This document shows, piece after piece, positions 23,573 through 34,383 of a stretch of DNA of 64,000 nt (position 1 is its first letter; each line of letters begins with the position of its first letter). The translations under genes were made by a program, and so were the position numbers. A model generated the notes under the pieces. That model did not search any database. It was not told the origin of the DNA and worked only from the letters and a program-made list of their open reading frames with translations. This stretch comes from Neoarius graeffei (taxonomy: Eukaryota; Chordata; Actinopteri; Siluriformes; Ariidae): NCBI RefSeq assembly GCF_027579695.1, contig NC_083587.1, forward strand, positions 4,751,501 through 4,815,500, given 5' to 3'.

Positions 23573-23646
23573 GGCCAGTTAGCTCAGTTGGTTAGAGTGT
23601 GGTGCTAATAACACCAAGGTCACAGGTTTGATCCCTGTACTGGCCA
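23573..23646 (+). tRNA. tRNA-Ile(AAT), left arm, apparently intact
   Basis: 74 nt from GGCCAGTTAGCTCAGTTGG to ACTGGCCA. The acceptor GGCCAGT/ACTGGCC, anticodon stem TGGTG/CACCA and T-stem ACAGG/CCTGT all pair perfectly. The loop CTAATAA gives anticodon AAT. The B box is GGTTTGATCCC. The nearest T-run of four or more is about 45 nt downstream, so termination may be inefficient. Counterpart at 35724-35797. Confidence 0.93.
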
Positions 23647-24366
23647 GTTCCCTACTTTACAGGTCCTGTTGTTTTCAGGACAGGGGAAGCCTTTTTCTGT
23701 TGAGGGAAATGTTCTCCAAAACAAGAGATTCTCTGGTTGTTTCGCAAAATGTCAATCGAGTCCTTGTATCTGGATGTGCCATTGAAATACAGCAACTCAA
23801 CTGATTGCAGGATGCAGTAAATTCAAATACACACATGAGATTGCCTCAAAGAGAAGCACCTATGAATCTCTTAAAAATCAGTGCTCCTTTTTCAATTAAT
23901 CTAATTGTGCTTCATTTTGAAAGTAACTTTAATTTCATAAACTCTAAAAGGTATATTTAGTTGCTTGAATCACTCAAAACCACTCCAAAACATAGCAATT
24001 ACCAAAGGATCCAGGAAGGTAGTAGCCATTGTTAGGGTATGATAGACAGATAGATGGTCTTTTTCTTTGTATTTTCTCTTTTCTTATTCACCACTAAATA
24101 ATACAGCTTTTCCAGAAAGTCCATAGTGAGAATTCACCAGTTGACCACTATTTCATTCTGAGGGGAATGACTCAGGTGTTTTTCATTTAAAGTGCACAGG
24201 ATCTGATCAGAACTTGATCTTGTTCGCAGCCCAGCCCACACAATCCAATGGGGCAACAGAGGGTACAATGGATGGTCCATCATACCATGTGAGCAGACCA
24301 AGTGAGTTAAACATTGATGGGCAGTTATCACTCTGAATTGGTTCTAGGGGCACAGCCAATTACGCT

Positions 24367-24730
24367 TTCCATCCATCCATCCATTATCTGTAACCACTTA
24401 TCTTGTACAGGGTCGCAAGCAAGGTGGGGCCTATCCCAGCTGACTATGGGTGAGAGGCAGGGCACACCCTGGACAAGTCACCAGATCATCACAGGGCTAA
24501 CACATAAAGACAAACAACCATTCACACCTACAGTCAATTTAGACCCACCAATTAACCTAACCTGCATGTCTTCAGGGGAAAACAGAGCACTCAGAGGAAA
24601 CCCACACAGGCACAGGGAGAACATGCATACTCCACACAGAAAGGCCCCCATCAGCCACTGGGCTCAAACCCAGAACGTGCTGGCTGTGAGGTGACAGCGT
24701 TAACCACTACATGACTACGCCACCGCCAAC
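24367..24730 (-). mobile_element. Mermaid/DANA-type SINE with GGATGG tail, left arm
   Basis: The plus strand reads tail (ccatccatccatcc), body ('gggtcgcaagcaaggtgggg', 'gtcaatttagacccacca') and tRNA-like head near 24690-24720. The tail differs from the GATGA-tailed SINEs, so this is another subfamily. The same SINE is at 34630-34990 in the right arm. Confidence 0.88.
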
Positions 24731-24974
24731 TGTTCTAATGCTCCCCGAGCCACCATGTTGCACCCAAATCCAGACCTATAGTGCCCAATATCACTGAAGC
24801 TGTGATGGTACTGGAATAAACCTCAGATCCAAAATTGCAGAAGTGGACCATGCCTATCTTGAAGAGAACTTGTTCCATATTGATGGAAACAAAGGGTTTG
24901 GGATATGCAAGCTTGCTGAAAAGCAGCCTTCAGGTGAAATATATTATTTAAAGAGGTGCAAACAACAGCTTCAC

Positions 24975-25039
24975 AGGTTCCACTGAGAGTTGAACTCAGA
25001 CCACTGGATTCAGAGTGCTAACCATTACACCATGGAACC
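24975..25039 (-). pseudogene. tRNA-Gln(CTG)-derived gene with 7-nt anticodon-arm deletion, left arm
   Basis: The minus strand reads GGTTCCATGGTGTAATGG, then CACTCTGAATCCAGTGG and ends TGGAACCT. A normal tRNA-Gln has CTCTGGACTCTGAATCC here; one CTCTG repeat and the bases between are gone, which removes part of the anticodon arm. The remaining arms are well kept. The identical deletion is in the right arm. Confidence 0.85.
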
Positions 25040-25157
25040 AAGACACAGCTGCAAGATTGTTTTTATGATCAAATTACTGCCATATAACTGACCTCCCTCT
25101 GGCAAAAAAATTAGCACCCACTTGGTCAAAGGCATACACAAACCACCAATCCCGATA

Positions 25158-25215
25158 CATGGGAATGAATCAGGGACCTTCAGTCTAATGCTCTCCCAAC
25201 TGAGCTATTTCAGTA
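25158..25215 (-). pseudogene. tRNA-Phe(GAA)-derived gene with anticodon-arm deletion, left arm
   Basis: The minus strand reads CTGAAATAGCTCAGTTGGGA then GCATTAGACTGAAGGTCCCTG. The usual tRNA-Phe has GACTGAAGATCTAAAGGTC, so eight bases between AAG repeats are missing. The 3' acceptor region is also scrambled. Right-arm counterpart at 34151. Confidence 0.8.
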
Positions 25216-25344
25216 TGCCCTACAGGCTTTAACTCATGGCTTCTTCCATGCAGTCGGATACAGCCTTTGGCCCTTGTCAAATGTATGCAGCAAGCAGAAA
25301 TTTGTTTTTGAGATCACATTCCATGATATTACATTACAGGCATT

Positions 25345-26070
25345 AAGCAGATGCACAACATCAACTCATCAGACTTGGAGATAGACCGTCGCATTCAAGC
25401 TGCCAACAAAGCCTTCAGTGCTTTACAAAAGCAACTATGGTCTCACCATGACATCAAGAGAACCAGCAAGTTGAAAGTATACAACACCGCAGTCTTATCA
25501 CCTCTGCTTTACGCCAATGAATGTATAATGCTCTACGGTAAACACTTCAAGTATCTGACCAGGCTACAACTGCGACACCTGCATCAAATCCTCAAAATAA
25601 GATGGCAGGACAAAGTCCCCGATGTAGAAGTCCTCAGGCGAGCCAAAACAGTAAGTGTGTAAACCCTTATCACAGCCTCCCAACTTCTTTGGGCTGGACA
25701 CGTCTGGAGCACGCTTGACAAGCAACTACCCGAAGCCGTTTTCTATGGGGAACTGAGCCTAGGAAAGAGGCTGACAGAAACAAGGAGGACAGAAACTGAG
25801 GTACAAAGACGTTTGGATGAGGAACATGAAGAATGCCATCATTATCGATCAGACGTGGGAAAGGGATGCCTCAGTTAGAGCAACATAGCGAAGCAAAGTT
25901 AAAAGCTCAGTGTTTGAAATTGAAGACAAGCATCAAAGGGACTAAAGGAGAGCTCATGAAACTAGACATTCCATAGCACCTCAACCGGGCCATTCATGCC
26001 ACCGCTGCGGACAACTCTGTCGATCTGGTGCGGGCCTCGCGGCCCATCTGCGTTTCTGTGCATCCTAATG
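25345..26070 (+). pseudogene. second LINE, RT protein 3' part (left arm)
   Basis: Frame 25351-25662 gives 'KLKVYNTAVLSPLLYANECI', 'LRHLHQILKIRWQDKVPDVE'. Further on, another frame gives a Cys/His motif 'CHRCGQLCRSGAGLAAHLRF' near 25997-26056. Both are the same architecture as the C-terminus of the LINE at 11376-14634, but a different family. Stop at 25660 and a frameshift. Confidence 0.8.
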
Positions 26071-26210
26071 AAGTAGGCATCATCGGTAGCAATAGACAGC
26101 CAACAAAGGGTTGCGGACAACTGGCACCATTGGTGGGGCCCTTTGGCTATTCTGTCATAAGAGCAGGGCTGCCTGAGATTGATGACCCAGGACTAAGCGT
26201 GCAATGGTTG

Positions 26211-28249
26211 GTGTCTGATAAGGGCTGTCTCGCTGCTTGTGTTGCTTGACCTTCGTGCAGCATTTGATACCGCTGATCAATCTATTCTTCTGGATAGACT
26301 AGAAAATGTTGTGGGAGTTAAGGGAACGGCCCTCTCCTGGCTCAGCTCTAATTTAACTGATCGCTATCAGTATGTTGATGTGAATGGTGCTTTTTCTAGA
26401 AATACTGAGGTAAAGTTACAAGGTTCTGTCTTGGGTTCACTGCTTTTTTCTTTATATATGTTCCCTCTGGGTGATATTATTCGTAAACACTGTATTATTT
26501 TCCACTGTTGTGCTGATGACACACAGTTGTGTGGTTCTGCAAAACCTGATGAGAGACACCAGCTTAAAAGAACTGAGTAATGTGTGAAGGACATTAGACA
26601 CTGGATGCTTATTAACTTCCTTCTGCTTAACTCTGACAAGACTGAAGCACTTGTACTCGGACCACATGCAGCTAGAAGTAAGCTTTCTGATTACACACTA
26701 ACTCTGGATGGCCTTTCTGTTTCTTCACGTGCAGCAGTAAGAGACCTCGGAGTGATTATTGACCCCAGCCTTTCATTTGAAAATCACATTGATAACATTA
26801 CCTGGATAGCTTTCTTTCATCTCAGAAATATTGCTAAGATAAGAAATTTAATGTCACTCCATAACGTGGAAAAAAACTAGTTCATGCTTTTGTTACCTCC
26901 AGGTTGGATTATTGTAACGTCTTACTGTCTGGATGTTCCAATAAGTGCATGAACAAGCTCCAGTTAGTTCAAAATGCAGCAGCAAGAGTCCTTACTAGAA
27001 CTAGAAAATATGACCACATCTCCCCTGTCTTATCCACACTGCATTGGCTCCCAATCAAATTTCGTATCGATTATAAAATACGACTATTGACCTTTAAAGC
27101 ACTGAATAGTCTCGCGCCACAGTACCTGAGTGAACTTCTGCTCCTCTATGATCCACCATGCCTACTTAGATCAAAGGGTGCAGGCTATCTGCTGGTTCCT
27201 TGTATAGTGAAGGTTGCATCAGGGGGCAGAGCCTTTTCTTACAAAGCCCCACATTTATGGAACAGCCTTCCAAGTATTGTTTGGGAATCAGACACAGTCT
27301 CAGCATTTAAGTCTCAGCTGAAAACATAATCTGTTTAGTCAAGCCTTTTGTTAATTGTGTTTATGAGGTAAAGGTGTAGATCTGGAGGGTCCTCAGACAT
27401 AGAGTCTTTGGTAAACTGGGATGTATGGATGCTGTCAGTCCCCACTCGCTTGCTCACTCGAGTCTGTTGACGATGTAGTGGCTGGCTGTTTTATGTCTCG
27501 GGGCTCCCTCATGCCTGTGTTACCTTCTGGCTCTCCCCTTTTAGTTATGCTGTCATAGTTAGTTTTTGCCGGAGTCCCTGCTTGTACTGTGCAATATATA
27601 TACGGGTACTGTTCCTACTTATTCAGGTGATATTGGGCATACCTAACAACCTGCGTTTTCTCTCGCTTCCCCCCCCTTTTTTTCCGTCTGAGTTACATGT
27701 TGGTCCTGGGATCAAGATGCCGAACTCTTCTGCTCCTTGGACCTGCCTGATCCATCCTGGTGCCCTGTGTCTGGTTGGAGTCTCATCGCATCGTTCCTGT
27801 GGAGGACGGCCCCATGTGGACAGTTGAAAGTCACACTTGGAGGATGTTTTGGACACTTACAGTCATGCTTTTATGGCTGAGGACTACAGTTGAATTGCTA
27901 ACTTTAGGACTACAGTTGCCATGAACAGTTTTGCAGTCAAGTTTCCATCAATGAAGAGTTTATAACATCAACGAAACTGGCTTCATGTTAAAACTGTTAA
28001 TGTTATAGTCATGTTGTCTGTTGTTGCCCAAATAAGGATGGGTTCCCTTTTGAGTCTGGTTCCTCTCAAGGTTTCTTCCTCATGTCATCTGAGGGAGTTT
28101 TTCCTTGCCACTGTCGCCACAGGCTTGCTCATTTGGGATAGATTAGGGATAAAATTAGCTCATGTTTTAAGTCGTTAAATTCTATGAAGCTGCTTTGCGA
28201 CAATGTTTATTGTTAAAAGCGCTATACAAATAAACTTGACTTGACTTGA
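26211..28249 (+). mobile_element. L2-like LINE, 3' part (RT to tail)
   Basis: Opens in the RT domain ('LLDLRAAFDTADQSILLDRL'), continues '[19 protein letters not shown]', '[15 protein letters not shown]' (catalytic Asp pair kept), 'DKTEALVLGPHAARSKLS' and the C-terminal '[20 protein letters not shown]' (to 27329), then a 3' untranslated region and a 'cttgacttgacttga' tail. Stops, a two-base loss near 26236 and other shifts break it. Confidence 0.9.
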
Positions 28250-28389
28250 AAGTCCCTGCATTTGACTGTGCAAAACTCCCAACACCATTCTGTTAACATA
28301 TATAGGTGCAAATTTCAAGAAATAAAAGCTGAAATTCTGACCTATCAAATATAGAAGGCAAGCCAAGAAGCATTTATTTGTAACATGTA

Positions 28390-28765
28390 ATTATTAAGCA
28401 CACAGTGGAATTTAAACTCTGCGTTTAATGCATCTGGAGCAGTGAACACACACCCACAAGTGAGCAATGAGCACACACACATAACCAGAGCAGTGGGCAG
28501 CTATACTACAGCACCCAGGGAGCAGTTGGGGGTTAGGTGCCCTTGCTCAAGGACACTTCAGCCTAACTTCAGGCCATGGTTACCCCATAATAACCTAACC
28601 GCATGTCTTTGAACTGTGAGGGAAACCAGAGCACCAAGAGGAAACCCGCACAGGCACAACATGCAAACTCCACACTGACAGGCCCCCCTCGGCTAATGGG
28701 TTCAAACCCAGAACCTTCTTGCTGCGACATGATAGTGCTAACCACTACACCACCGTGCCACCCAC
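28390..28765 (-). mobile_element. tRNA-derived SINE, arm B left
   Basis: The minus strand begins at about 28765 with 'ggtggcacggtggtgtagtg', then the Mermaid-type body to about 28590, then a different 3' part with 'gcaagggcacctaacccc'-type and 'ctgctccagatgcatt' sequence. The inverted partner is at 53545-53935. Confidence 0.8.
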
Positions 28766-29667
28766 TTTTGACATCAAACGCAAATGTCGTCAGTGTATGG
28801 CAAAAAAAACAAACAGAATTGTCCTTGCTGTTCCAGTACTTTGGGGCTTGCAGCTGGAAATACTGTTAGAGCTGTTGCTATCAAAAAATGAATCACTACA
28901 TTCTGAGCAGCTTTCAGAGTGGTGTGGAGGTGAAATGTGGAGAAAACATATCAAATGTTGAAACTGAGAAATTTTATTGTTGTTTGAAAAAGATATGCTA
29001 ATTTTGAATTTGAGGCCGGGAACACATTTCAAAAAGTTGGAACAGGGGCATGTTTACCATGGTTCTGCATCACTTCTTGCTTTCACAAAACTCTGTAAAT
29101 GTTTGAGAACTGAGGAGACCAAGTGCTGTAGTTTTGAAAGAGAAATGTTGTCCCATTCTTGCCTGATGATAGGATTTCAGTTGCTCAAGCGTTTGGAGTC
29201 TCTTTTATCGTATTTTGCATTTCATAATGCACCAACTGTTTCCAATGGTAACATTTTCCAAGTGACCTGATGGACAAAATTCTGGTAACATTTTCAAAGT
29301 GAGCTGATGCACAAAATTATTCACGTTCTAAAAGAAAATACATATCATATGGTTCAATATAGCTCAACTTAGAGCCTGCACAGCTCAGTAGATAGGACCA
29401 AGGTTCAACATTCTTTGAGTTACATTTAATGTTTTCTGAAGCTAAAGCATCCTTCAAAAAGGCCACCGAAACCTGTTTTCTGAAAGCTATCTCTGACAAA
29501 GCTCAGCTCACAGTCTGACCATGGGTTGTGACCAGCAACCAAAATCAAATCAGGTTGCAAGATCTTGAAAGTATTTAGCTGCAAATTTGCACTTAATAAG
29601 TAAAACTGCCTTGGGATGAGCAGAGAAAATGCAATCATGACAAAATATTTAACGATTTCATGAGCAG
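28766..29667. other. unassigned dispersed repeat
   Basis: Contains 'gcttgcagctggaaatactg' and 'tttcaaaaagttggaacagg', phrases I know only as common teleost repeat sequence, family not named. No coding domain. 29355-29400 has a weak A-box-like 'cagctcagtagatagga' that could be a tRNA remnant. Shared with 52640-53540. Confidence 0.45.
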
Positions 29668-30030
29668 ATGACCATTTGCAGATGTATCTTTGACTTTCTG
29701 ACAGGCAGACCCCAGGTGGTGATAATCGGTAGCCACACCTCCTCCTCGCTTATCCTGAACACAGGTGCACCACTGGGCTGTGTGCTCAGTCCCCTCATGT
29801 ACTCCTTGTTTGCCCACGACTGCACTGCTAAATACAGCACCAACATCATCAACAAGTTTGCTGATGGCACAACCATCTTGGGCCTCCTTACAGACAACGA
29901 TGAGACAGCATGCAGAGAGGAAGTGAAGGCGTTAGCCAGCTGGTGCCAGGACAACAACCTCTCTCTCAACATCAGGAAAACTAAGGAGATGATAGTGGGC
30001 TACAGGAGACAGCAAGGGAGGACACACTAG
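29668..30030 (+). pseudogene. LINE RT palm fragment, spacer copy
   Basis: Same frame as 20427-20741, with 'GCVLSPLMYSLFAHDC' and the mutated 'FADGTTILGL'. Upstream bases ('caggcagaccccaggtgg') match the 52273 copy rather than the arm copies, which have 'ataatcggacagg' there. It is truncated at both ends. Confidence 0.82.
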
Positions 30031-30037
30031 CCCATCT

Positions 30038-30281
30038 AGTCGTAGACATTTTTAGAGTATCATTTATGACAAAATCACAGACAGATGGTCTTCTTCTTTG
30101 TATCTTCTCTTCTCGTATTCACCACGAATAAAAATAATAGTAATAAAAAAGCCCCAAGACAAGGAATGACATTTTCAGCCTTGACATTGCTCCATTTTGG
30201 CAACAGCTCAGGGATTAATGCATTGGACCAGAAATGCACTGGGGTTCTTTTCAGTGCAAGTTGAAGCCTGTTTATTCACAG
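30038..30281 (-). repeat. copy of the arm A 150-bp repeat region
   Basis: Matches 38965-39210 and the inverse of 20170-20430: 'tttttagagtatcatttatg', 'gacaaggaatgacattttca' and 'ttttcagtgcaagttgaagc'. It joins the L2-like piece at 30282 abruptly. Confidence 0.7.
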
Positions 30282-32300
30282 TTTACATCAACATACTGAT
30301 AGAGATCAGTTAAATTAGAGCTGAGCCAGGAGAAGCCTGTTCCCTTAACTCCCACAACATTTTCTAGTCTATCCAGGAGAATGGAATGATCAGCGGTATC
30401 AAATGCTGCACGAAGGTCAAGCAACACAAGCAGCGAGACACAGCCCTGATCAGACACCAACAGTAGTTCATTTACTACTTTAACCAGAGCTGTCTCTGTG
30501 CTATGATGAGGTCTAAATCCTAACTGATACATTTCATGGATGTTATTCCTATGTAAATATGAGCATAACTGCTGTGCCACAGCTTTTTCAAGGATCTTGG
30601 AGATAAAGGGGAGGTTTGATATTGGACAGCTGACAGGGATCAAGCTCAGGTTTTTTAATCAATAACTGCTAGTTTAAAGCATTTGGGTACATAGCCCATC
30701 CTAAGAGAAGAATTTATTATTTTTAGAAGTGGTTCAATTACTTTGGGTATTATCTTTTTGAATAGATGTGTAGGCAAGGGATCTAGTACACAAGTTGAGG
30801 CTTTTGATGCAGAGATTAATGAAAGTAATTCAATTTCTCTAAGGGGAGTAAAACATTCTAATTGCTGATCTGATACAGTTCTATCAGTTAACTACAGGGT
30901 CACTTACATTGTCTGACCTTAAATTAGTAGTTTGAGTCTTTTGTTGGGTATTCTCAATTTTGTCATTAAAGAAATTCATGAAGTCGTTGCTACTACATAC
31001 TACAGGTATACACATGTCTATAGTGGACTGTAGCGGTTCAGTGTTCGTGGGTGGAGCACAGAGGATGGCAGGACAGAGATCAGGTTTGACAGCTCGTTTT
31101 ATTATCACACTTTTCAGCCTAATAATTATGTGCACTTTTCAGACACACACACATCCAGCGTCTGGTTCAGCAAGAGCTCCTCTGCTCTCGCTCTCCCTCC
31201 TTAAGTAGGGCGCAGTCACTGGGAAGACACAAACACAGGTTAATTGCTCTCAGGTGTAGTGAATCTGCCACTCACTTTCCCTGACTCCGCCCTCCTGTCA
31301 CAGACCGGCGCTTGACCATGCCCCCGCTGCCACATGGACTTATTCCTGGTTAATTTTGCTACAGTATTAAACAGGAATCTAGGATTATTTTTGTTATCTT
31401 CTATTAGGGAGGGGAGATAAGTTGATCTAGCAGCACTAAGAGCTTTTCTATACTTCAGGAAGCTCTCCTTCCATGCTAATTTGAAAGCTACCAATTTTGT
31501 TTGATGCCATTTACATTCAAATTTTCAAGTGGTCTGTTTTAAAGTGTGAGTGTCTTCATTACACCAGGGTGCTAATTTTTTATCTCTGAACATTTTCCTT
31601 TTAAGAGGAGCTACATTACCTTATGGCAGATAATGAGGTCAAGTATGGCGGAACGTTGACTCTAAGCATTCAGTTCCCTGATCAAGTTCTGCAGGGGCCG
31701 ACAGTCACCCAATCAAAGTTGATAACTCTGGGAGATCATTTATAAAGCTCTGTGCAGTAGTTGACATGAATGTACATTTAATATAGTAGCGTGGTGATGT
31801 GCATTATTATTACTCAGACATATTTTGAATGAGATGAGATAATGATCTGAGATAACTTCAGACTGTGGAAGTATGACTATATTTTCTACATTTAACCTGA
31901 ATGGTAGTATTAGATCGAGGGTGTGACGACCATTATGGGTCGGTCCTATGACATTCTGATTAATCCCTACTGAATCTAAAATGGACACAAATGCTGTTTT
32001 CAAAGGGTCTTCTGGGTTATCGAAGTGAATATTAAAATCTCCGACAACTAAAGTTTTGTCTAAGTAAATATCCAGATCTGAGATAAAATCTGCAAATTCA
32101 GAAAGAAACTCAGAATATGGCCCCGGGGCCTGTAAACAATAAGTCACCATGAACCTGTTTTTGTTTTTGTTTTTTGGATGCCTTCTTTCCAGTAGAATAT
32201 AGTGAATGGAATCATTGTAATAGTCATAAATCATGGAGAAATAAACACAATATTTTCTTGCTAGTTATGATAATGGACACAGTGTAGTGTCTCTCCTGGA
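30282..32300 (-). mobile_element. L2-like LINE, 5' part, opposite orientation, split by a solo LTR
   Basis: Reading on the minus strand: the endonuclease second half (31740-32234; 'LVVGDFNIHFDNPEDPL', 'HTLDLIL', 'SEVISDHYLISFKI'), a linker with 'ARSTYLPSLIEDNKNNPRFL', then after the LTR 'IDMCIPVVCSSNDFMNFF' and the RT start (30272-30643; '[20 protein letters not shown]', '[19 protein letters not shown]'). It stops inside RT at 'YQYVDVN'. The 5' limit is approximate. Several stops and shifts. Confidence 0.85.
31029..31334 (-). mobile_element. solo LTR of the gypsy family with 5-bp target duplication
   Basis: 306 bp, minus strand from TGTGGCAGCG to GAACCGCTACA. A perfect TGGAC duplication is at 31024-31028 and 31335-31339. 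Joining the flanks at one TGGAC continues the L2-like reading frame (LTRNKS then TIDMCIP). It is related to the LTRs at 2031 and 7125. Confidence 0.95.
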
Positions 32301-33153
32301 AATCACAGGTCCTACTCCCTAACTTGAATCACATACCAAGACAATGAAGTTACAGCCCTTGTTGAAAGCAGTAAAATCAGTAAAGCCATACCATTTTGTG
32401 AAGAATGCAAAGGTGACATGAACCTGCATTCACGCAGATATCTAATAGAACGGGGGTTAATAGGGGCTTCATGCCCTGAATAGAAAGATGGCCAAGATGG
32501 CTTTTGTTTCCCCTTCACATGAGTGTTAGTGCTATTGATGCTGGTCATTTGAGGTTAAGGCCTATGTCGCAGTGGCCTCATCGATGAGGCACTGGACTCT
32601 TAAGCCAGTGTTTGTGTGTCAAATTTGATGAGAGAAAGGCTTTGTCCAAAGGCTTTTGAAATTCGCGATTGCATGTGTTTAGCAGAGAGGGGCAAGCAGA
32701 TTTCTTCTAACACCAAAATTTCCAAGATCCCATTAATTGAGAGTACACACAAGGATGCAGCAGAAGCATGGCTGGCTTGCTAAACAAGAGGAAGCAAATC
32801 AGTAGTAAAAATGTGTCAGCCCATTTCAGTCCAGACAAATCCAGGTGTTTTCAGTTTCTTTTCTTCTTCTGTCCCATGTCAATTTGCACCACGTATAGGG
32901 ACCGTTACAGCAATAGAGACAGGTTCCTAGCACTTCATCCCCCCCTGTCGTTTGCCATCAGTCTTCTTATGTTGGACTTTTCAACATAAGTTTCACGAAT
33001 GCCTCATCGGTGACAATCCATGTCCCGTTTGAAACCATTCACCCGTACAACTGGGTTTGGGAATGCCTCACCGGTGTTTGCATCATGAAACAGTTTTAGC
33101 TCATTGCACAAGTGTACAATGGACTTGTCAGGATTACTCGAAATCATTTCTGT
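32301..33153. other. spacer sequence without a recognised protein gene
   Basis: Apart from the tRNA-Arg-like sequence at 32566-32638, I see no gene. It is not matched elsewhere in the window. Confidence 0.5.
32566..32638 (+). pseudogene. tRNA-Arg(CCT)-derived sequence with anticodon CTT
   Basis: GTCGCAGTGGCCTCATCGAT and GGCACTGGACTCTTAAGCCA resemble tRNA-Arg(CCT), which normally reads CTGGCCTCCTAAGCCAG. The loop now has CTT, a lysine anticodon. The T arm and acceptor 3' side are decayed (no usable B box), so I call it a pseudogene. Confidence 0.65.
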
Positions 33154-33299
33154 CAACCATTGCACACTTAGTCCTGGGTCATCAATCTCAGGCAGCCCTG
33201 CTCTTATGACAGAATAGCCAAAGGGGTCCCACCAATGGTGCCAGTTGTCCGCAACCCTGTGTTGGCTGTCCATTGCTAGCGATGATGCCTGCTTCATTA

Positions 33300-34020
33300 G
33301 GATGCACAGAAACGCAGATGGGCCGCGAGGCCCACACCAGATCGACAGAGTCGTTCGCAGCGGTGGCATGAATGGCCCGGTTGAGGTGCTATGGAATGTC
33401 TAGTTTTGTGAGCTCTCCTATACTCCCTTTGATGCTTGTCTTCAATTTCAAACACTGAGCTTTTAACTTTGCTTCGCTATGTTGCACTAACCGAGGCATC
33501 CCTTTCTCACGTCTGATCGATAATGACGGCATTCTTCATGTTCCTCATCCAAACGTCTTTGTACCTCAGTTTCTGTCCTCCTTGTTTCTGTCAGCCTCTT
33601 TCCTAGGCTCAATTCTCCGTAGAAAACGGCTTCGGGTAGTCGCGTGTCAAGTGTGTGCCAGATGTGTCCAGCTCAACGAAGTTGGGAGGCTGTGATAAGG
33701 GTTTCCATGCTTACTGTTTTGGCTCGCCTGAGGACTTCTACATCGGGGACCTTGTCCTGCCATCTTATTTTGAGGATTTGATGCAGGTGTCGCAGTTGTA
33801 GCCTGGTCAGATACTTGAAGTGTTTACCGTAGAGCGTCATACATTCATTGGCATAAAGCAGAGGTGATAAGACTGCGGCGTTGTATACTTTCAACTTGCT
33901 TGTTCTCTTGATGTCATGGTGAGACCATAGTTGCTTTTGTAAAGCACCAAAGCCTTTGGTGGCAGCTTGAATCCGGCAGTCTACCTCCAAGTCTGATGAG
34001 TTGGTGTTGTGCATCTGCTT
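33300..34020 (-). pseudogene. second LINE, RT protein 3' part (right arm)
   Basis: Minus-strand frame 33673-34014 mirrors 25351-25662 and runs nine codons further because the left-arm stop is absent ('KTVSMETLITASQLR'). The downstream Cys/His motif near 33308-33370 is also present but altered. Truncated at the 5' side. Confidence 0.8.
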
Positions 34021-34150
34021 AATGCCTATAATGTAATATAATGGAATGTGATCTCAAAAACAAATTTCTGCTTGCTGCATACATTTCACATGGGCCAAAG
34101 GCTGTATCCAACTGCATGGAAGAAGCCATGAGTTAAAACCTGTAGGGCAT

Positions 34151-34210
34151 GCTGAAATAGCTCAGTAGGGAGAGCATTAGACTGAAGGTCCCTGCTTTGG
34201 TATCGGGATT
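34151..34210 (+). pseudogene. tRNA-Phe(GAA)-derived gene with anticodon-arm deletion, right arm
   Basis: GCTGAAATAGCTCAGTAGGG then GACTGAAGGTCCCTG: the same eight-base loss as the left copy at 25158-25215, so the damage is older than the duplication. The T arm is also degraded. Confidence 0.8.
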
Positions 34211-34318
34211 GGTGGTTTGTGTATGCCTTTGACCAAGTGGGTGCTAATTTTTTTGCCAGAGGGAGGTCAGTTATATGGCAGTAATTTGATCATAAAAACA
34301 ATCTTGCAGCTGTGTCTT

Positions 34319-34383
34319 GGTTCCATGGTGTAATGGTTAGCACTCTGAATCCAGTGGTCTGAGTTCAACTCTCAGTGGAACCT
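34319..34383 (+). pseudogene. tRNA-Gln(CTG)-derived gene with 7-nt deletion, right arm
   Basis: 65 nt, GGTTCCATGGTGTAATGG to GTGGAACCT, with the same CTCTG-repeat deletion as 24975-25039. The B box 'gagttcaactc' and the acceptor stem remain good, so it may still be bound by TFIIIC; that is inference. Confidence 0.85.

Larger units (their letters stand above)
8337..26210 (+). repeat. arm A, left: giant imperfect inverted repeat
   Basis: Read forwards, this segment matches the reverse complement of 33154-49155 in order: LTR-like repeat, LINE, Tc1, non-coding tract, LINE tail, tRNA-Asp, RT fragment, tRNA-Ile, SINE, broken tRNA-Gln, broken tRNA-Phe, second LINE. Outer homology ends inside the LTR-like repeat ('cacagtgtta' versus its complement). 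Inner homology ends at 'gcaatggttg'. A 126-codon frame inside a shared SINE (24314-24694 and 34664-35044) translates identically. Length differences are explained by single-arm insertions and one deletion. Confidence 0.93.
26209..30037 (+). repeat. arm B, left: second large inverted repeat
   Basis: Matches the reverse complement of 52266-55914: L2-like RT and 3' end, then a SINE, a dispersed repeat, and the RT palm fragment. Homology ends near 'cacactagcccatct'. This arm lies inside the spacer of arm A while its partner lies outside the right arm. Confidence 0.88.

Noticed and set aside
24314-24694. 126-codon frame identical in both arms
   Set aside because: It lies inside a SINE; identity reflects the inverted duplication, not a protein.
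29355-29400. A-box-like 'cagctcagtagatagga' suggesting a tRNA
   Set aside because: No anticodon arm, B box or acceptor pairing; too weak to call. The mirrored site near 52905 is equally weak.
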